The translations under genes and the position numbers were made by a program. Of a stretch of DNA of 64,000 bases, positions 15,116 through 23,431 are shown in pieces (position 1 is the stretch's first letter; every line of letters starts with the position of its first letter). The stretch is from an uncultured Lachnospiraceae bacterium (GTDB lineage: Bacteria; Bacillota; Clostridia; Lachnospirales; Lachnospiraceae). Below the pieces are notes generated by a model. It did no database searches. It saw only the letters and a list, made by a program, of their open reading frames with translations, and was not told the DNA's origin. The stretch is from positions 1 through 64,000 of the forward strand of contig CAJOGN010000001.1 of the NCBI GenBank assembly GCA_905234245.1, written 5' to 3'.

Positions 15116-16447
15116 TTAGCATGGTGATAAAAAGAATTGCTCATATAGAGAAACAGATTCTTTCACCAGATGAGAATCTAGAAGATATTTATATAACTTA
15201 TTATTCTTGGTTACAAATGATACATCAATATCGTATTTTCTAATATTCTTAATGATTCTCTTAGCAAGTTCTTCTTCATACTTCTTATCAACATGGCCAA
15301 ATAATTTAATAGCAGAAATTACATGCTTCTTATCTGGCATTGGATATTTTCTCTCTTCTGGAATTCCAAATACGGAATCAGGCAATTCGGATCTCTTAGC
15401 AGTCTCAGCCATATATTGAAGTAAGAATCTATCTGTATGAGAATCCACACTTTCATTCATAGATTCCATTTGTTTAATAAAGTAATTCCTCCAAGTATCT
15501 AATGTGTTATCGGATTTGATAAAATGTTTCCAATGACTTGTGCTTTGAGAAATAAAGCGTCTTGCTCTATCCAATTTATTATTTGCTTCATTTTTAGAAT
15601 CTCGTTTGGACGCTCTTATTTTAGATTTTAATACACTGGTTCCTTTTATATAAACAGCATAATCCGTTAGCTGCTCAGGTTTACTATATACATATAACCA
15701 GATACCTTCAAGAATAAACTTTTTATTTTTATGAGACTTTGCATATTGCATTGCATGTGAAATAAAATCTGGAAAAATTTTATCTTCATATTTTTCAGTT
15801 TGTATATCTTGATCTTCGCATTCTTTCTGTGTAAGATAGTATTCTGGATGTTTCTTAAAAAAAGTATATATCAAATCACCATATTCTTTCAGGTTATCCA
15901 TAGTAAAATGATCTTTTGTATATACTAAATCGTCTAATTCATAAACCTCAATTTTGTCGGATTCTTGAGAATGCGCCATACTACTTTTTCCAGATCCACT
16001 CAAACCTGTAATAAAACAAAGATTAATTTCACCAGAATCAAATTTATCTTTATTCCAATAAATGTCTGAATCTGATTTCAGTACAGATTCATTCACACTT
16101 TCATTAAATGGTAGAGTTCCAAAGTATTTATTACAGTCTTTATTGCTGCATAGCCAAACTGGTTCTCCTCTTAAAAATAATTTTATAGGAGATCCACATT
16201 TAGGACATACATCTGGAACATCTTCCCCTTTATCATTTTTTCTTTCAATCTTTTTCTCAGAAATAATACTATTATTCATTAAGATTTCATTGATTGCGTC
16301 TATGTCATTTGTATCAAATGCTTTAGTAATAGCTGGCCCAGTCACAGGAACTGTTGGTAGCATATTAGCAATATTGAATTCATTCATATAGAATGGATTA
16401 TTTCCACAGTTTGGAAATGGAGTAGAATCAATGTCATTGCGATTCAT
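15116..16447 (-). CDS. Zinc ribbon / P-loop kinase fusion protein
   Basis: 443 aa with an AAGAGGTGA site. Order: a zinc-ribbon-like region at ~81-105 (C-P-K-C-G ... C-S-N-K-D-C); a P-loop at ~147-154 (G-L-S-G-S-G-K-S) opening an adenylate/nucleoside-kinase-like domain to ~330; then a C-terminal part (F-G-I-P-E-E-R-K-Y-P-M-P-D-K-K-H-V) that resembles a small domain found in many phage structural and protease genes. ATP-dependent phosphorylation or nucleotide binding is likely; the substrate is unknown. E-S-V-N-E-S runs between domains may be linkers or cleavage sites. It is a single-gene unit between terminators. Confidence 0.65.
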   Translation of the reverse strand: MNRNDIDSTPFPNCGNNPFYMNEFNIANMLPTVPVTGPAITKAFDTNDIDAINEILMNNSIISEKKIERKNDKGEDVPDVCPKCGSPIKLFLRGEPVWLCSNKDCNKYFGTLPFNESVNESVLKSDSDIYWNKDKFDSGEINLCFITGLSGSGKSSMAHSQESDKIEVYELDDLVYTKDHFTMDNLKEYGDLIYTFFKKHPEYYLTQKECEDQDIQTEKYEDKIFPDFISHAMQYAKSHKNKKFILEGIWLYVYSKPEQLTDYAVYIKGTSVLKSKIRASKRDSKNEANNKLDRARRFISQSTSHWKHFIKSDNTLDTWRNYFIKQMESMNESVDSHTDRFLLQYMAETAKRSELPDSVFGIPEERKYPMPDKKHVISAIKLFGHVDKKYEEELAKRIIKNIRKYDIDVSFVTKNNKLYKYLLDSHLVKESVSLYEQFFLSPC

Positions 16448-16598
16448 AATATCACCTCTTTTTCATATATTTCACGATTATCATATAAATAATTGTTTTT
16501 CACTATAAAAAATGAAGATTCCGGTTATTAAATAAATATCCTAACAATTAATTATGGCTGACTTGAGTGCTTTGTGTTCATTGGATTAAGCAGGAAGC

Positions 16599-16631
16599 GA
16601 TGGAGAGTAGATATTTCGTCTACTCTCCATC
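16599..16631 (-). terminator. Terminator after 16642-17217
   Basis: 13-bp perfect stem gatggagagtaga with its complement. Confidence 0.7.
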
Positions 16632-16641
16632 ACCCGTAATT

Positions 16642-17217
16642 TTACACATCATTTTCAAATGTATTCTTATGAAACTTCAGGAATACTTTCAGTTCATCAT
16701 AGGAAAATGACGTTTTAAAATCCTCTGCTATTAATCCCTCAACTGGCCCATAAGAATTATAGTATGGCTCATAGAAATAATCAGCATACTCAATATATTT
16801 TATCTTATAGAAACCATAGAATTTAAGAAATAATAATGTCTCTAATGCTTGGAGATATTCTTTCTTAAATCCTCTGATATCAAATAAGAATTTGCTATAT
16901 TCTTCCCAGAGTTTCTCTGTTTTAATAATGACAGATTCCTCTTCTTCCATTGTACAAAGAACTCTTATGGGAACCTTTACACCAAAGTATTCTGACTTCG
17001 TATAAAATCTTCCATACTGCAATCTCAATCTGCCATAGTTTGCCTCTAACTTCATAAAATCAGATTTCTTAAAATCTTTCTCTTTTTTACAGATTATATT
17101 TGTCTTGCTACGTTGCTCACGAAATTCGTTTGCATATTTCTTGTTATCCGTATAAGCATATAATCTTTTATAGTCATCGTATGCTCTATCTATATAGTAA
17201 AACATCCAGACTGTCAT
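16642..17217 (-). CDS. Unknown, YAFT-family paralogue
   Basis: 191 aa, AAAGGAGA site 11 nt upstream. It resembles 22264-22800, 22797-23420 and 23432-24040. Each opens with an aromatic segment, then (Y-A-[FY]-T-x-x-x-x-x-A-x-x-F) (here L-Y-A-Y-T-D-N-K-K-Y-A-N-E-F), then a Lys-rich stretch and an F-x-x-x-Y-[IL]-x-A-L-x-x-L-L-[FY]-L helix (here Y-L-Q-A-L-E-T-L-L-F-L). It is the only member on the minus strand. Function is unknown. Confidence 0.6.
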   Translation of the reverse strand: MTVWMFYYIDRAYDDYKRLYAYTDNKKYANEFREQRSKTNIICKKEKDFKKSDFMKLEANYGRLRLQYGRFYTKSEYFGVKVPIRVLCTMEEEESVIIKTEKLWEEYSKFLFDIRGFKKEYLQALETLLFLKFYGFYKIKYIEYADYFYEPYYNSYGPVEGLIAEDFKTSFSYDELKVFLKFHKNTFENDV

Positions 17218-17244
17218 ATAAAAGATGGTCTCCTTTCGTCATAA

Positions 17245-17281
17245 AAAATAAGGGTATGGAATTATTCCATACCCTTATTTT
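17245..17281 (-). terminator. Terminator after 17294-17929
   Basis: 16-bp perfect stem aaaataagggtatgga with its complement; minus-strand T-rich flank. Confidence 0.8.
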
Positions 17282-17293
17282 AACCATCAGAAA

Positions 17294-17929
17294 TTAGTCA
17301 TGTACATAAACAGCAATGAACTTGCTAGGTTTCTTCTCATCATTCAAGCTTCCTTCATAAATCTCCATCCGGTCGAGTTGAGACAAAATCCCAGGAATGG
17401 TATAGATATGGAAGCTTTCCAGATATTTAAGGTCTTTAGATCCTTTGGAAGCCTTTACGATAGACTTTAAGTCTTCCTCGAGAACATCGTCTTTAATCAG
17501 ATAATACCCATAGTCATTTTCCTTCGGTGCAATATCATGAATGATGGTTTTCAGGAAGGCCTTAAACGAAAGCTCATAAACAGCACAGTCATCAGTCATA
17601 TTGATAGGCTCGAGTCTCTCACTCTTACTACCATCCTCATTGATAAGATAGACACAAGCATCCTTAGTCAGCTTCACAAGGATATTGGTATTCTTCTTGA
17701 CAACGAGTTCATGTGCATCAATCTTTTTCTTCTTGAGTCTGTAGTATTCCAGCCTCGGCTCTTTTCTATACAGCACTGCTTTTACAAGAGAGCCTCTCAG
17801 GATACTGTAGGGTAAGAAGTATTTATCCTTCCCGTCATCTGCAGTACCCATTCCAAACGGGAAATAATTAATTCTTTCTTTATCGGTAACCATGCCTCGT
17901 AACTCTTTTTCAGATTTATTCAGTTTCAT
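17294..17929 (-). CDS. Unknown protein
   Basis: 211 aa behind a consensus GGAGGT. Mixed charged sequence with no recognisable motif or membrane segment. It is a single-gene unit between terminators. Codon use is somewhat more GC-rich than in the adjacent genes. Confidence 0.55.
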   Translation of the reverse strand: MKLNKSEKELRGMVTDKERINYFPFGMGTADDGKDKYFLPYSILRGSLVKAVLYRKEPRLEYYRLKKKKIDAHELVVKKNTNILVKLTKDACVYLINEDGSKSERLEPINMTDDCAVYELSFKAFLKTIIHDIAPKENDYGYYLIKDDVLEEDLKSIVKASKGSKDLKYLESFHIYTIPGILSQLDRMEIYEGSLNDEKKPSKFIAVYVHD

Positions 17930-18012
17930 ATTCTTTTACCTCCAGTTTTTGTGTTGCATATAATATGCATAGATATAGTATATAAATAAAGGGTTAGTGA
18001 AAATTTCGGAGA

Positions 18013-18063
18013 AAAGAAATAGAGCATGGAACTGTATAGATGCCAGCCATGCTCTATTTCTTT
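18013..18063 (-). terminator. Terminator after 18072-18242
   Basis: 17-bp perfect stem aaagaaatagagcatgg with a 17-nt loop. Confidence 0.75.
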
Positions 18064-18071
18064 GTACTCAG

Positions 18072-18242
18072 TCATTCAATCTCTTCTACGCGGAGATTTG
18101 TAACCGCAAATGCTCCGTCCTTCTTCAGTTTCTCCTCGGCGAGAATCTGAGCTTTCCGTTTTGTGTTCGCTTTCACGACAACAGTCCGGTAGTCGGAAGC
18201 ATCCATGTTACACTCCGCTGTCACTTTCCATTTCTTGATCAT
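18072..18242 (-). CDS. Small unknown protein (56 aa)
   Basis: ATG at 18242 behind AGGAGGA at good spacing, 56 codons to TGA. The sequence begins M-I-K-K-W-K-V-T-A-E-C and ends L-R-V-E-E-I-E. It is basic in the middle with a helical K-A-Q-I-L-A-E-E-K-L-K-K. It has its own terminator (18013-18063). Codon use is coherent and GC-rich at third positions, which supports a real gene. Function is unknown. Confidence 0.65.
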   Translation of the reverse strand: MIKKWKVTAECNMDASDYRTVVVKANTKRKAQILAEEKLKKDGAFAVTNLRVEEIE

Positions 18243-18284
18243 AGATACTCCTCCTAAATCATTCCTTATTTCAGATAGAGAGAT

Positions 18285-18725
18285 TTATTCTCCTAGTTTG
18301 ATTTTGTACTCATCTCGCATAGATTTAATCTGTTTCAATGTTTCATAGTCTAATTCTCCTGGATTATCTATCAAATCTGCAATAATATTCATGGACCTGT
18401 ACAAGGCATCGAAGTCTTTCATTTTTTTGAATTTTACAGTTGTTATAATTCTGGAGATAATATCTTTACAGTATTTAAGATCATATTCTTCTTGAAAACT
18501 AATTTCTTTAGCTGTCATATATAGATTAATTGGAAGATATTTGTCTCCATATCTTACTAAATATAAATCATCATAGAATGGATTCTTTCTTATCTTCTTC
18601 TCTTTCTTCTTTTTAATTTTAACTATCTCAACAGAATCAGGGTTAAACGAAGTTGTGAACTTTTTCACAACTTCCAAATCTTCATGAAATCCGATGATTT
18701 CATCTTTCTTCATTACAGCATACAT
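18285..18725 (-). CDS. Unknown small protein
   Basis: 146 aa from the ATG at 18725; a TTG at 18731 overlaps the stop of the upstream gene, so start choice is uncertain. It opens M-Y-A-V-M-K-K-D-E-I-I-G-F and contains a Lys-rich run (K-I-K-K-K-K-E-K-K-I-R-K). It is translationally coupled to 18728-19171. Function is unknown. Confidence 0.55.
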   Translation of the reverse strand: MYAVMKKDEIIGFHEDLEVVKKFTTSFNPDSVEIVKIKKKKEKKIRKNPFYDDLYLVRYGDKYLPINLYMTAKEISFQEEYDLKYCKDIISRIITTVKFKKMKDFDALYRSMNIIADLIDNPGELDYETLKQIKSMRDEYKIKLGE

Positions 18726-18727
18726 AA

Positions 18728-19171
18728 TCAAATAGACATCGCAATATCAAATACTTTCGTGATCTTTCTTAAAGTTTTCGGTTTGATTACTCTCTTAATT
18801 CCATCAATAGATAAGAATGTGATAATCAAACCAGCCAGAGCTTTTGCTAAAAGTTGAATAAATGGAGAAACTTCCCTCAGTAGATCTATCATATGATCGA
18901 GGAATCCTTTTTCTTCCCATCTCTTTGCCATATTCTTTCTATGTTTAATCGCTTCTATTGTCGCATATACTTCTCCTTCATTCTTATTGATCTTTCTTCT
19001 ATTCTTTCTATCGTATTTCTTATCGATCTCATAGAGAGATATTTGCATCTTTTCAATATCTTTCAATGCTCTTTTGAATTCTTTATTGAGTGATTTTTTA
19101 TCTTTTTCTTTGATATTATTCAGATATTCATACTCTCTTTTGATTCGATTCTTTTTCTTCTTTTTTGACAT
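18728..19171 (-). CDS. Basic coiled-coil protein with C-terminal membrane helix
   Basis: 147 aa starting M-S-K-K-K-K-K behind GGAGGT (8-nt spacing); the in-frame upstream extension to 19210 has no site. The first ~85 residues are very Lys/Arg/Glu-rich and likely coiled coil. Residues ~105-130 (F-I-Q-L-L-A-K-A-L-A-G-L-I-I-T-F-L) form one membrane helix. It could be a tail-anchored inner-membrane protein. No family is recognised. Confidence 0.6.
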   Translation of the reverse strand: MSKKKKKNRIKREYEYLNNIKEKDKKSLNKEFKRALKDIEKMQISLYEIDKKYDRKNRRKINKNEGEVYATIEAIKHRKNMAKRWEEKGFLDHMIDLLREVSPFIQLLAKALAGLIITFLSIDGIKRVIKPKTLRKITKVFDIAMSI

Positions 19172-19468
19172 TCTCAGTGACCTCCGTTTTTTCGATTTTT
19201 TCAATTTCATTTTTCAATTTTTCTAATTCATTTTAACCATATTATTATTAAGATATTTAATGATTTAATTATTTAATTCCCCTCCCGCAGGGAGGTTTAA
19301 TAATTAATTCAAATGTGTTCCCAATCCATCTGAGATCTCCGGGGTCCCTGTTTATAATATGGTTCAAATTTTTTTAAAAAATATTTTTTTATAATCAAAT
19401 TTTATAAAATTTTATAAGATTTCTATAATTTTATAATATATAATTATCTAAGGAAATTACAAGGAAAA
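19172..19468. other. AT-rich non-coding region
   Basis: About 300 nt without a plausible gene. It holds a GC-rich palindrome (cctcccgcagggagg, 19288-19302), then a stretch (19361-19450) made almost only of A and T with repeated ttttataa words, and a phage promoter-like element on the minus strand at 19432-19442. It probably contains the promoter for 18728-19171. The melting-prone stretch could also serve as an origin, but no iterons are evident. Confidence 0.5.
19432..19442 (-). promoter_or_regulatory. Phage promoter-like element TATATATTATA
   Basis: Exact minus-strand match inside the AT-rich non-coding stretch upstream of 18728-19171. Background AT-richness lowers confidence. Confidence 0.35.
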
Positions 19469-19496
19469 AAGGTAGTCGGATTTTTCCGACTACCTT
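19469..19496 (-). terminator. Terminator after 19511-20647
   Basis: 12-bp perfect stem aaggtagtcgga with its complement and a T-run on the minus strand. Confidence 0.8.
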
Positions 19497-19510
19497 ATCT
19501 AAAGATTTTA

Positions 19511-20647
19511 TTAAGTTAATACAGAATTCAGACTTTTTGCAATCAATTTCATCTTATTATAAATATCCGATTTTTCATCCTCGACTTCGTCTACAGATAA
19601 CTTATTTAAATCGTCTAACGACATTTTCACAGAATACGTAATCATATTTCCAAAAAAGATATAATTATACATATTAAGGTCAATTTCTTCTTTTTTAGCT
19701 AGAGATTCTTTATATCTACCGAGATAATCGAAAGATTCCGAAATTCTCACACCATACTTAGTATGAATATTATTATCTACAGAAATATGTGGGTCTACAA
19801 ATACGAGTTTGAAATTTGTATGGTCAATTACATGATTACTACCTAAATCCATATACAAATTGAAAAATGTCGAAAATGTACTATGAACGATAAATGTGAA
19901 ATAAATCATATCGTCTATAATATAAGAGATTTTTCTCTTATTAAAATCGATATGTTGAATTTGCTGTTGCAACTTATTAGAATCATTACCGAAGAAAGTT
20001 AATTCTCCATATGGAGATGAAACATATGCAAGAGAGCAATTTCCATCCACATACTCATATAATTTCTTATTAATGACAAAATTAGATACAATATCGAATC
20101 TCTGCATTCTAGTACCGATGAAATTATAAAAAGACTGATAGAAAAATCCGCCGACTCTTTCTTCTAAGATTGCATTCCCAGGATAAGAATCCGGAAATCT
20201 ACCAGTGTCAGCATCTTGGAAAACATTATTAATTCTCAATCCGAGAATGTTAATAATGCTTCCTCCAGTAAATGCTGCAATAACGTGAAATCTTTTACAT
20301 CCTGTCGGAATAATATTCTCCGGATTGGATTTTGTACTGGTAATATCGGTATCTTTATACAATTCATCCTGAAGTGTTAATAGCTGCTTCACTCTATCAT
20401 ATACTACAACGTCATCTTTTTTGACAAAGTTAGAATATTTATCTCCAAGAACTCTGATAGAAGATGCAAAGTTTTTAAGATAATATAACTCAATGGTAGA
20501 AATATCATCCAGGTCAATTGTAATTAAAGCATGCTGCAGAAAATTTACAAACTCGTCACCAAATCCAGTACGGTTATCTTTGAAGCAATATCTGTATCCA
20601 TCATAGATTCTTTCGAACCCGGCAGTCTTTACACTCTTAATGATCAT
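19511..20647 (-). CDS. Unknown protein
   Basis: 378 aa starting M-I-I-K-S-V-K-T-A-G behind GGAGAG (8 nt). Mixed alpha/beta with many aromatic residues. Segments such as F-N-L-Y-M-D-L-G-S-N-H-V-I-D-H and Y-I-F-F-G-N-M-I-T-Y recall enzyme cores, but I cannot assign a family. It overlaps the small Cys protein 20637-20810 by 11 nt, and that gene follows the guanylate kinase 20822-21448 by 11 nt, so the three form an operon. A nucleotide-metabolism role is only a contextual guess. Confidence 0.6.
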   Translation of the reverse strand: MIIKSVKTAGFERIYDGYRYCFKDNRTGFGDEFVNFLQHALITIDLDDISTIELYYLKNFASSIRVLGDKYSNFVKKDDVVVYDRVKQLLTLQDELYKDTDITSTKSNPENIIPTGCKRFHVIAAFTGGSIINILGLRINNVFQDADTGRFPDSYPGNAILEERVGGFFYQSFYNFIGTRMQRFDIVSNFVINKKLYEYVDGNCSLAYVSSPYGELTFFGNDSNKLQQQIQHIDFNKRKISYIIDDMIYFTFIVHSTFSTFFNLYMDLGSNHVIDHTNFKLVFVDPHISVDNNIHTKYGVRISESFDYLGRYKESLAKKEEIDLNMYNYIFFGNMITYSVKMSLDDLNKLSVDEVEDEKSDIYNKMKLIAKSLNSVLT

Positions 20648-20810
20648 ATTTGTCACTCTCCCGATTTGACTCATCATTTGAAGAAAGCATTCTGCACATT
20701 AGAATCCCATTAGCATATACTAAATTATCACAAGAATTGCAAGACCCAATATCATCCTTGGCTAATTCAACCATAATTTGTTCTCTTGTTAAATTCTTTT
20801 TGCATTCCAT
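20637..20810 (-). CDS. Small putative zinc-binding protein (57 aa)
   Basis: ATG at 20810 behind GAGGTG, 57 codons to TAA inside the start of 19511-20647. It reads M-E-C-K-K-N-L-T-R-E-Q-I-M at the start, then C-N-S-C (24-27) and a later Cys (39). With Cys3 this gives four Cys that could bind one zinc. Overlap on both sides of an operon supports translation. Function is unknown. Confidence 0.6.
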   Translation of the reverse strand: MECKKNLTREQIMVELAKDDIGSCNSCDNLVYANGILMCRMLSSNDESNRESDKYDH

Positions 20811-20821
20811 AGTAGTTCACC

Positions 20822-21448
20822 TCATTCAATATTTTCAAGTTTTTCATCTATATAGTGTAAAATCTCATCGACTGTTTTATTCAGATCATAGTTAATAAAA
20901 ATGGAATCTCCAAATTCCATTTTTGCTTCACTTTCTGAAGGAAAGTCACTTAAATCTGATACGAATCTTCTTGCAACTTCTCTGAAATTAGGAACAGGTT
21001 TTTTAGCTTCTCTATTGATTGCTCGATAGAGTGCTTCGTCTTCACTTGCAGTTTTAATATAGATTGGGAAGATTTTTACATTTTTAATCTCATTAAGTAT
21101 ATTAGAGCTAATTGCTTTATATACTAAATAAGGACAAATGACAATAGAGACTTTATCATTTGGGTATGGATATCCATATTGAGTGATAGCTTTCTTTCCA
21201 TTTTGCATTACGTTGTATTTTCTATGTTCCATGAACTTTTTGTCCATTACCATTTTATCAAATTCATTATCATCCACAAAGATATATTCAATACCATCTT
21301 TCTCCCCAGGTCTTTTTTCTCTGGTAGTGACAGGAACGATTGTAGAGATTTCAGGAATATCTGGTTTTAGTTTCCTAAGAACAGAATCCTTTCCGCTCCC
21401 CATTTTACCTATAATGCAAAAAATGATTTTTTCATCTGAATGCTCCAT
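20822..21448 (-). CDS. Guanylate kinase-like NMP kinase
   Basis: 208 aa from M-E-H-S-D-E-K (AAGGAGG 11 nt upstream), the normal guanylate kinase length; a longer in-frame start at 21532 is not needed. P-loop G-K-M-G-S-G-K-D-S (14-22), then T-T-R-E-K-R-P-G-E (41-49) and D-G-I-E-Y-I-F, which form the GMP-binding part of Gmk. Gmk phosphorylates GMP/dGMP to the diphosphate and would support phage nucleotide supply. C-terminal parts (R-A-I-N-R-E, R-R-F-V-S-D) fit the lid arginines. A dNMP kinase of the same fold is the alternative. Confidence 0.75.
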   Translation of the reverse strand: MEHSDEKIIFCIIGKMGSGKDSVLRKLKPDIPEISTIVPVTTREKRPGEKDGIEYIFVDDNEFDKMVMDKKFMEHRKYNVMQNGKKAITQYGYPYPNDKVSIVICPYLVYKAISSNILNEIKNVKIFPIYIKTASEDEALYRAINREAKKPVPNFREVARRFVSDLSDFPSESEAKMEFGDSIFINYDLNKTVDEILHYIDEKLENIE

Positions 21449-21567
21449 TTTACAGATAACCTCCTTGATTATGGTTAATATAAAGTAATTTTCATTATTT
21501 TTAATAAAATTCTCACGTTTAAATGAAATCAAACAAATTTATAATACTAATAAAGGAGTGATGATCT

Positions 21568-21996
21568 ATGGATTTTTTCCAGGATGCGGTCGTTATGACC
21601 TTACTAGCTCTAATTCAGGTTCTCGTCGTTGTAGCTGGCGTATTCTTTGTAGGGTTCCTCCGTAAGTTAAACAAGAAAACTCAGCTAAATCTTGACGAAA
21701 GTGTCATGAACCAAATTCGTAGTATTGTAGATGATGTAGTAGTTGCAACGAACCAAAAAGTCGTTAGCGTACTAAAAGAAAATAGCCCGAACGGGAAACT
21801 AACAGAAGAAGAAAAAGAGAAAGTTTTTAATGACGTTAAAAATGCAATCGTCCTGTGTCTGAATAAAACACAGTTAGACCATCTTGTTGAAAAATACAAT
21901 GGTCTGGATGAAGCTCTCTCTATCTTAATTGAGAAATCTGTTGCTTATAATCATGAGACCGTAATTGTTGCGGGGGAGATTCCTGAAGAGGGGTAA
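21568..21996 (+). CDS. Holin-like membrane protein (LLH-type layout)
   Basis: 142 aa with an AAAGGAGTG site. One N-terminal membrane helix (V-V-M-T-L-L-A-L-I-Q-V-L-V-V-V-A-G-V-F-F, ~8-30) is followed by a soluble helical domain with V-V-A-T-N-Q-K-V-V and E-E-K-E-K-V-F-N-D-V-K. This matches the layout of LL-H-family phage holins. A single-gene unit with a strong terminator at 22001-22038. A general membrane-anchored protein is the alternative. Confidence 0.5.
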   Translation: MDFFQDAVVMTLLALIQVLVVVAGVFFVGFLRKLNKKTQLNLDESVMNQIRSIVDDVVVATNQKVVSVLKENSPNGKLTEEEKEKVFNDVKNAIVLCLNKTQLDHLVEKYNGLDEALSILIEKSVAYNHETVIVAGEIPEEG

Positions 21997-22000
21997 ACAT

Positions 22001-22038
22001 AAATACCAGTAGATGAAATTCATCTACTGGTATTTTTT
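22001..22038 (+). terminator. Terminator
   Basis: 16-bp perfect stem aaataccagtagatga with its complement, followed by six T. Confidence 0.9.
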
Positions 22039-22044
22039 CCAGTT

Positions 22045-22055
22045 TATATATTATA
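22045..22055 (+). promoter_or_regulatory. Phage promoter-like element TATATATTATA
   Basis: Exact match directly after a terminator and 34 nt before the ATG of 22089-22274, a position expected for a promoter. Confidence 0.55.
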
Positions 22056-22088
22056 AATTTATGATGACTATAGAAAGGATTCTTATAT

Positions 22089-22274
22089 ATGAATAATTCT
22101 GACCTTATTTCTGATATTGAAAAACTGATAGAATATTCTAGATATTATTTGTACGATAGTAAAAAACGGTATGAGAAGTCCGTAAACCAATTACTGAAAT
22201 TGAGGAATCATATTGAGAATGACGATATTGATAAATGTATAAGAAAGGGGGATACTATGATAGATGAAGAATAA
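22089..22274 (+). CDS. Small unknown helical protein (61 aa)
   Basis: 61 aa, AAAGGA site, ending 11 nt inside the next gene. Helical and charged (D-L-I-S-D-I-E-K-L-I-E-Y-S-R-Y-Y-L-Y-D-S-K-K-R-Y). First gene of the YAFT-family operon. Function is unknown. Confidence 0.5.
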   Translation: MNNSDLISDIEKLIEYSRYYLYDSKKRYEKSVNQLLKLRNHIENDDIDKCIRKGDTMIDEE

Positions 22275-22800
22275 GTTTTGGATATTTTATATCATAAACA
22301 AATCCATTGCAGAGAATAATGGAGAGTTTGTAAACGATGTATATGCATTTACAAACGATATTGAATTAGCAGAGAATTTCATTAATACAAGAAATATGGA
22401 GATATTCTATGCTAAGTATGTGAAACTGAATAAAAGTGAATACAACGATCTTATTCGTCATTATATGACATGTGAGCTTGAGTGGTTTAAAGGAACCACT
22501 AAGAATAAAAAATATAAGATTAAACCGATTAAAGTAGCCTTAACTAGAAAAGAGAAGATGAGGATTCAGTCTATGGCAAGTCTCACTCTTCATGAAGAAA
22601 TATACAAGTATGTCTGGAAGAATATTTTCCCCTTTAAGTTTGAGTATATTAAAGCTCTGAAGGTTTTGTTATATTTAGATTTGCAGAAGTATATTACTGA
22701 TGGAGAAGAACTAGAATCCCATTCGATTTATTCAAATGATTTAGCAATCATTATTGGTAATATACGAGAGTTATTTATTGATAGTGAGGAATTGGAATGA
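22264..22800 (+). CDS. Unknown, YAFT-family paralogue
   Basis: 178 aa. It opens M-K-N-K-F-W-I-F-Y-I-I with V-Y-A-F-T-N-D-I-E-L-A-E-N-F at ~28, and Y-I-K-A-L-K-V-L-L-Y-L-D-L near 140. It is related to 16642-17217 and the next two genes. The start overlaps the preceding gene. The stop overlaps the next start by 4 nt. The local ribosome binding site is weak, so it is likely coupled. Function is unknown. Confidence 0.6.
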   Translation: MKNKFWIFYIINKSIAENNGEFVNDVYAFTNDIELAENFINTRNMEIFYAKYVKLNKSEYNDLIRHYMTCELEWFKGTTKNKKYKIKPIKVALTRKEKMRIQSMASLTLHEEIYKYVWKNIFPFKFEYIKALKVLLYLDLQKYITDGEELESHSIYSNDLAIIIGNIRELFIDSEELE

Positions 22801-23420
22801 AGATGTTTAAATACTATATATCCTATGAGGATATGTACAATTACGACTATGTACCGAATGCATTGTTCCCATCATTTGAAGAAAGTGTATTTCCAGTACT
22901 TGCTCTAGAATTACCAAATTTCAAATTAGAATCTGGTAAGTATTATTATCTCTATGCATTTACAGCAGATAAAGAATTAGCAAAGATGTTTGAAGATATT
23001 CATGACATGGAAAAATTCATCAAGATAACTGAAAATGTCTCTGTTAATACTTATGAGAGACTTGTGTCGAATGATGATATGTGTTTTATTCAATTATCAT
23101 CCTTCAAAGATAAAAGTGGGAAGGAAGTAAGTATTCTCACAACACTATTCGAAAATCTCATCATATGCGATATAGAAGACTATATAGAGATGGAGCTATA
23201 TCGGATATCTTCGAAATTTGAATATGAGCAGTATACTGAGAAGTATATAAGGGCATTAGATTATTTACTCTATTGCTCATACAACAAAATGGATGGTGTT
23301 ATAAAAGATTTCCACCTAAACTTTGATGTAACAGAAGAGGGATATGTAAAGAACCCTGTGAAATGGGGTTTAAACTTATTGAGCATATATTACAACATGT
23401 TTTCTCATCTGTTAAAGTAG
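22797..23420 (+). CDS. Unknown, YAFT-family paralogue
   Basis: 207 aa with GAGGAATTGGA before the ATG (4-nt overlap with the previous stop). It carries L-Y-A-F-T-A-D-K-E-L-A-K-M-F at ~58 and Y-I-R-A-L-D-Y-L-L-Y near 150. The middle member of three consecutive paralogues, with an enlarged N-terminal segment. Function is unknown. Confidence 0.6.
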   Translation: MKMFKYYISYEDMYNYDYVPNALFPSFEESVFPVLALELPNFKLESGKYYYLYAFTADKELAKMFEDIHDMEKFIKITENVSVNTYERLVSNDDMCFIQLSSFKDKSGKEVSILTTLFENLIICDIEDYIEMELYRISSKFEYEQYTEKYIRALDYLLYCSYNKMDGVIKDFHLNFDVTEEGYVKNPVKWGLNLLSIYYNMFSHLLK

Positions 23421-23431
23421 GAGTGTTGCTG

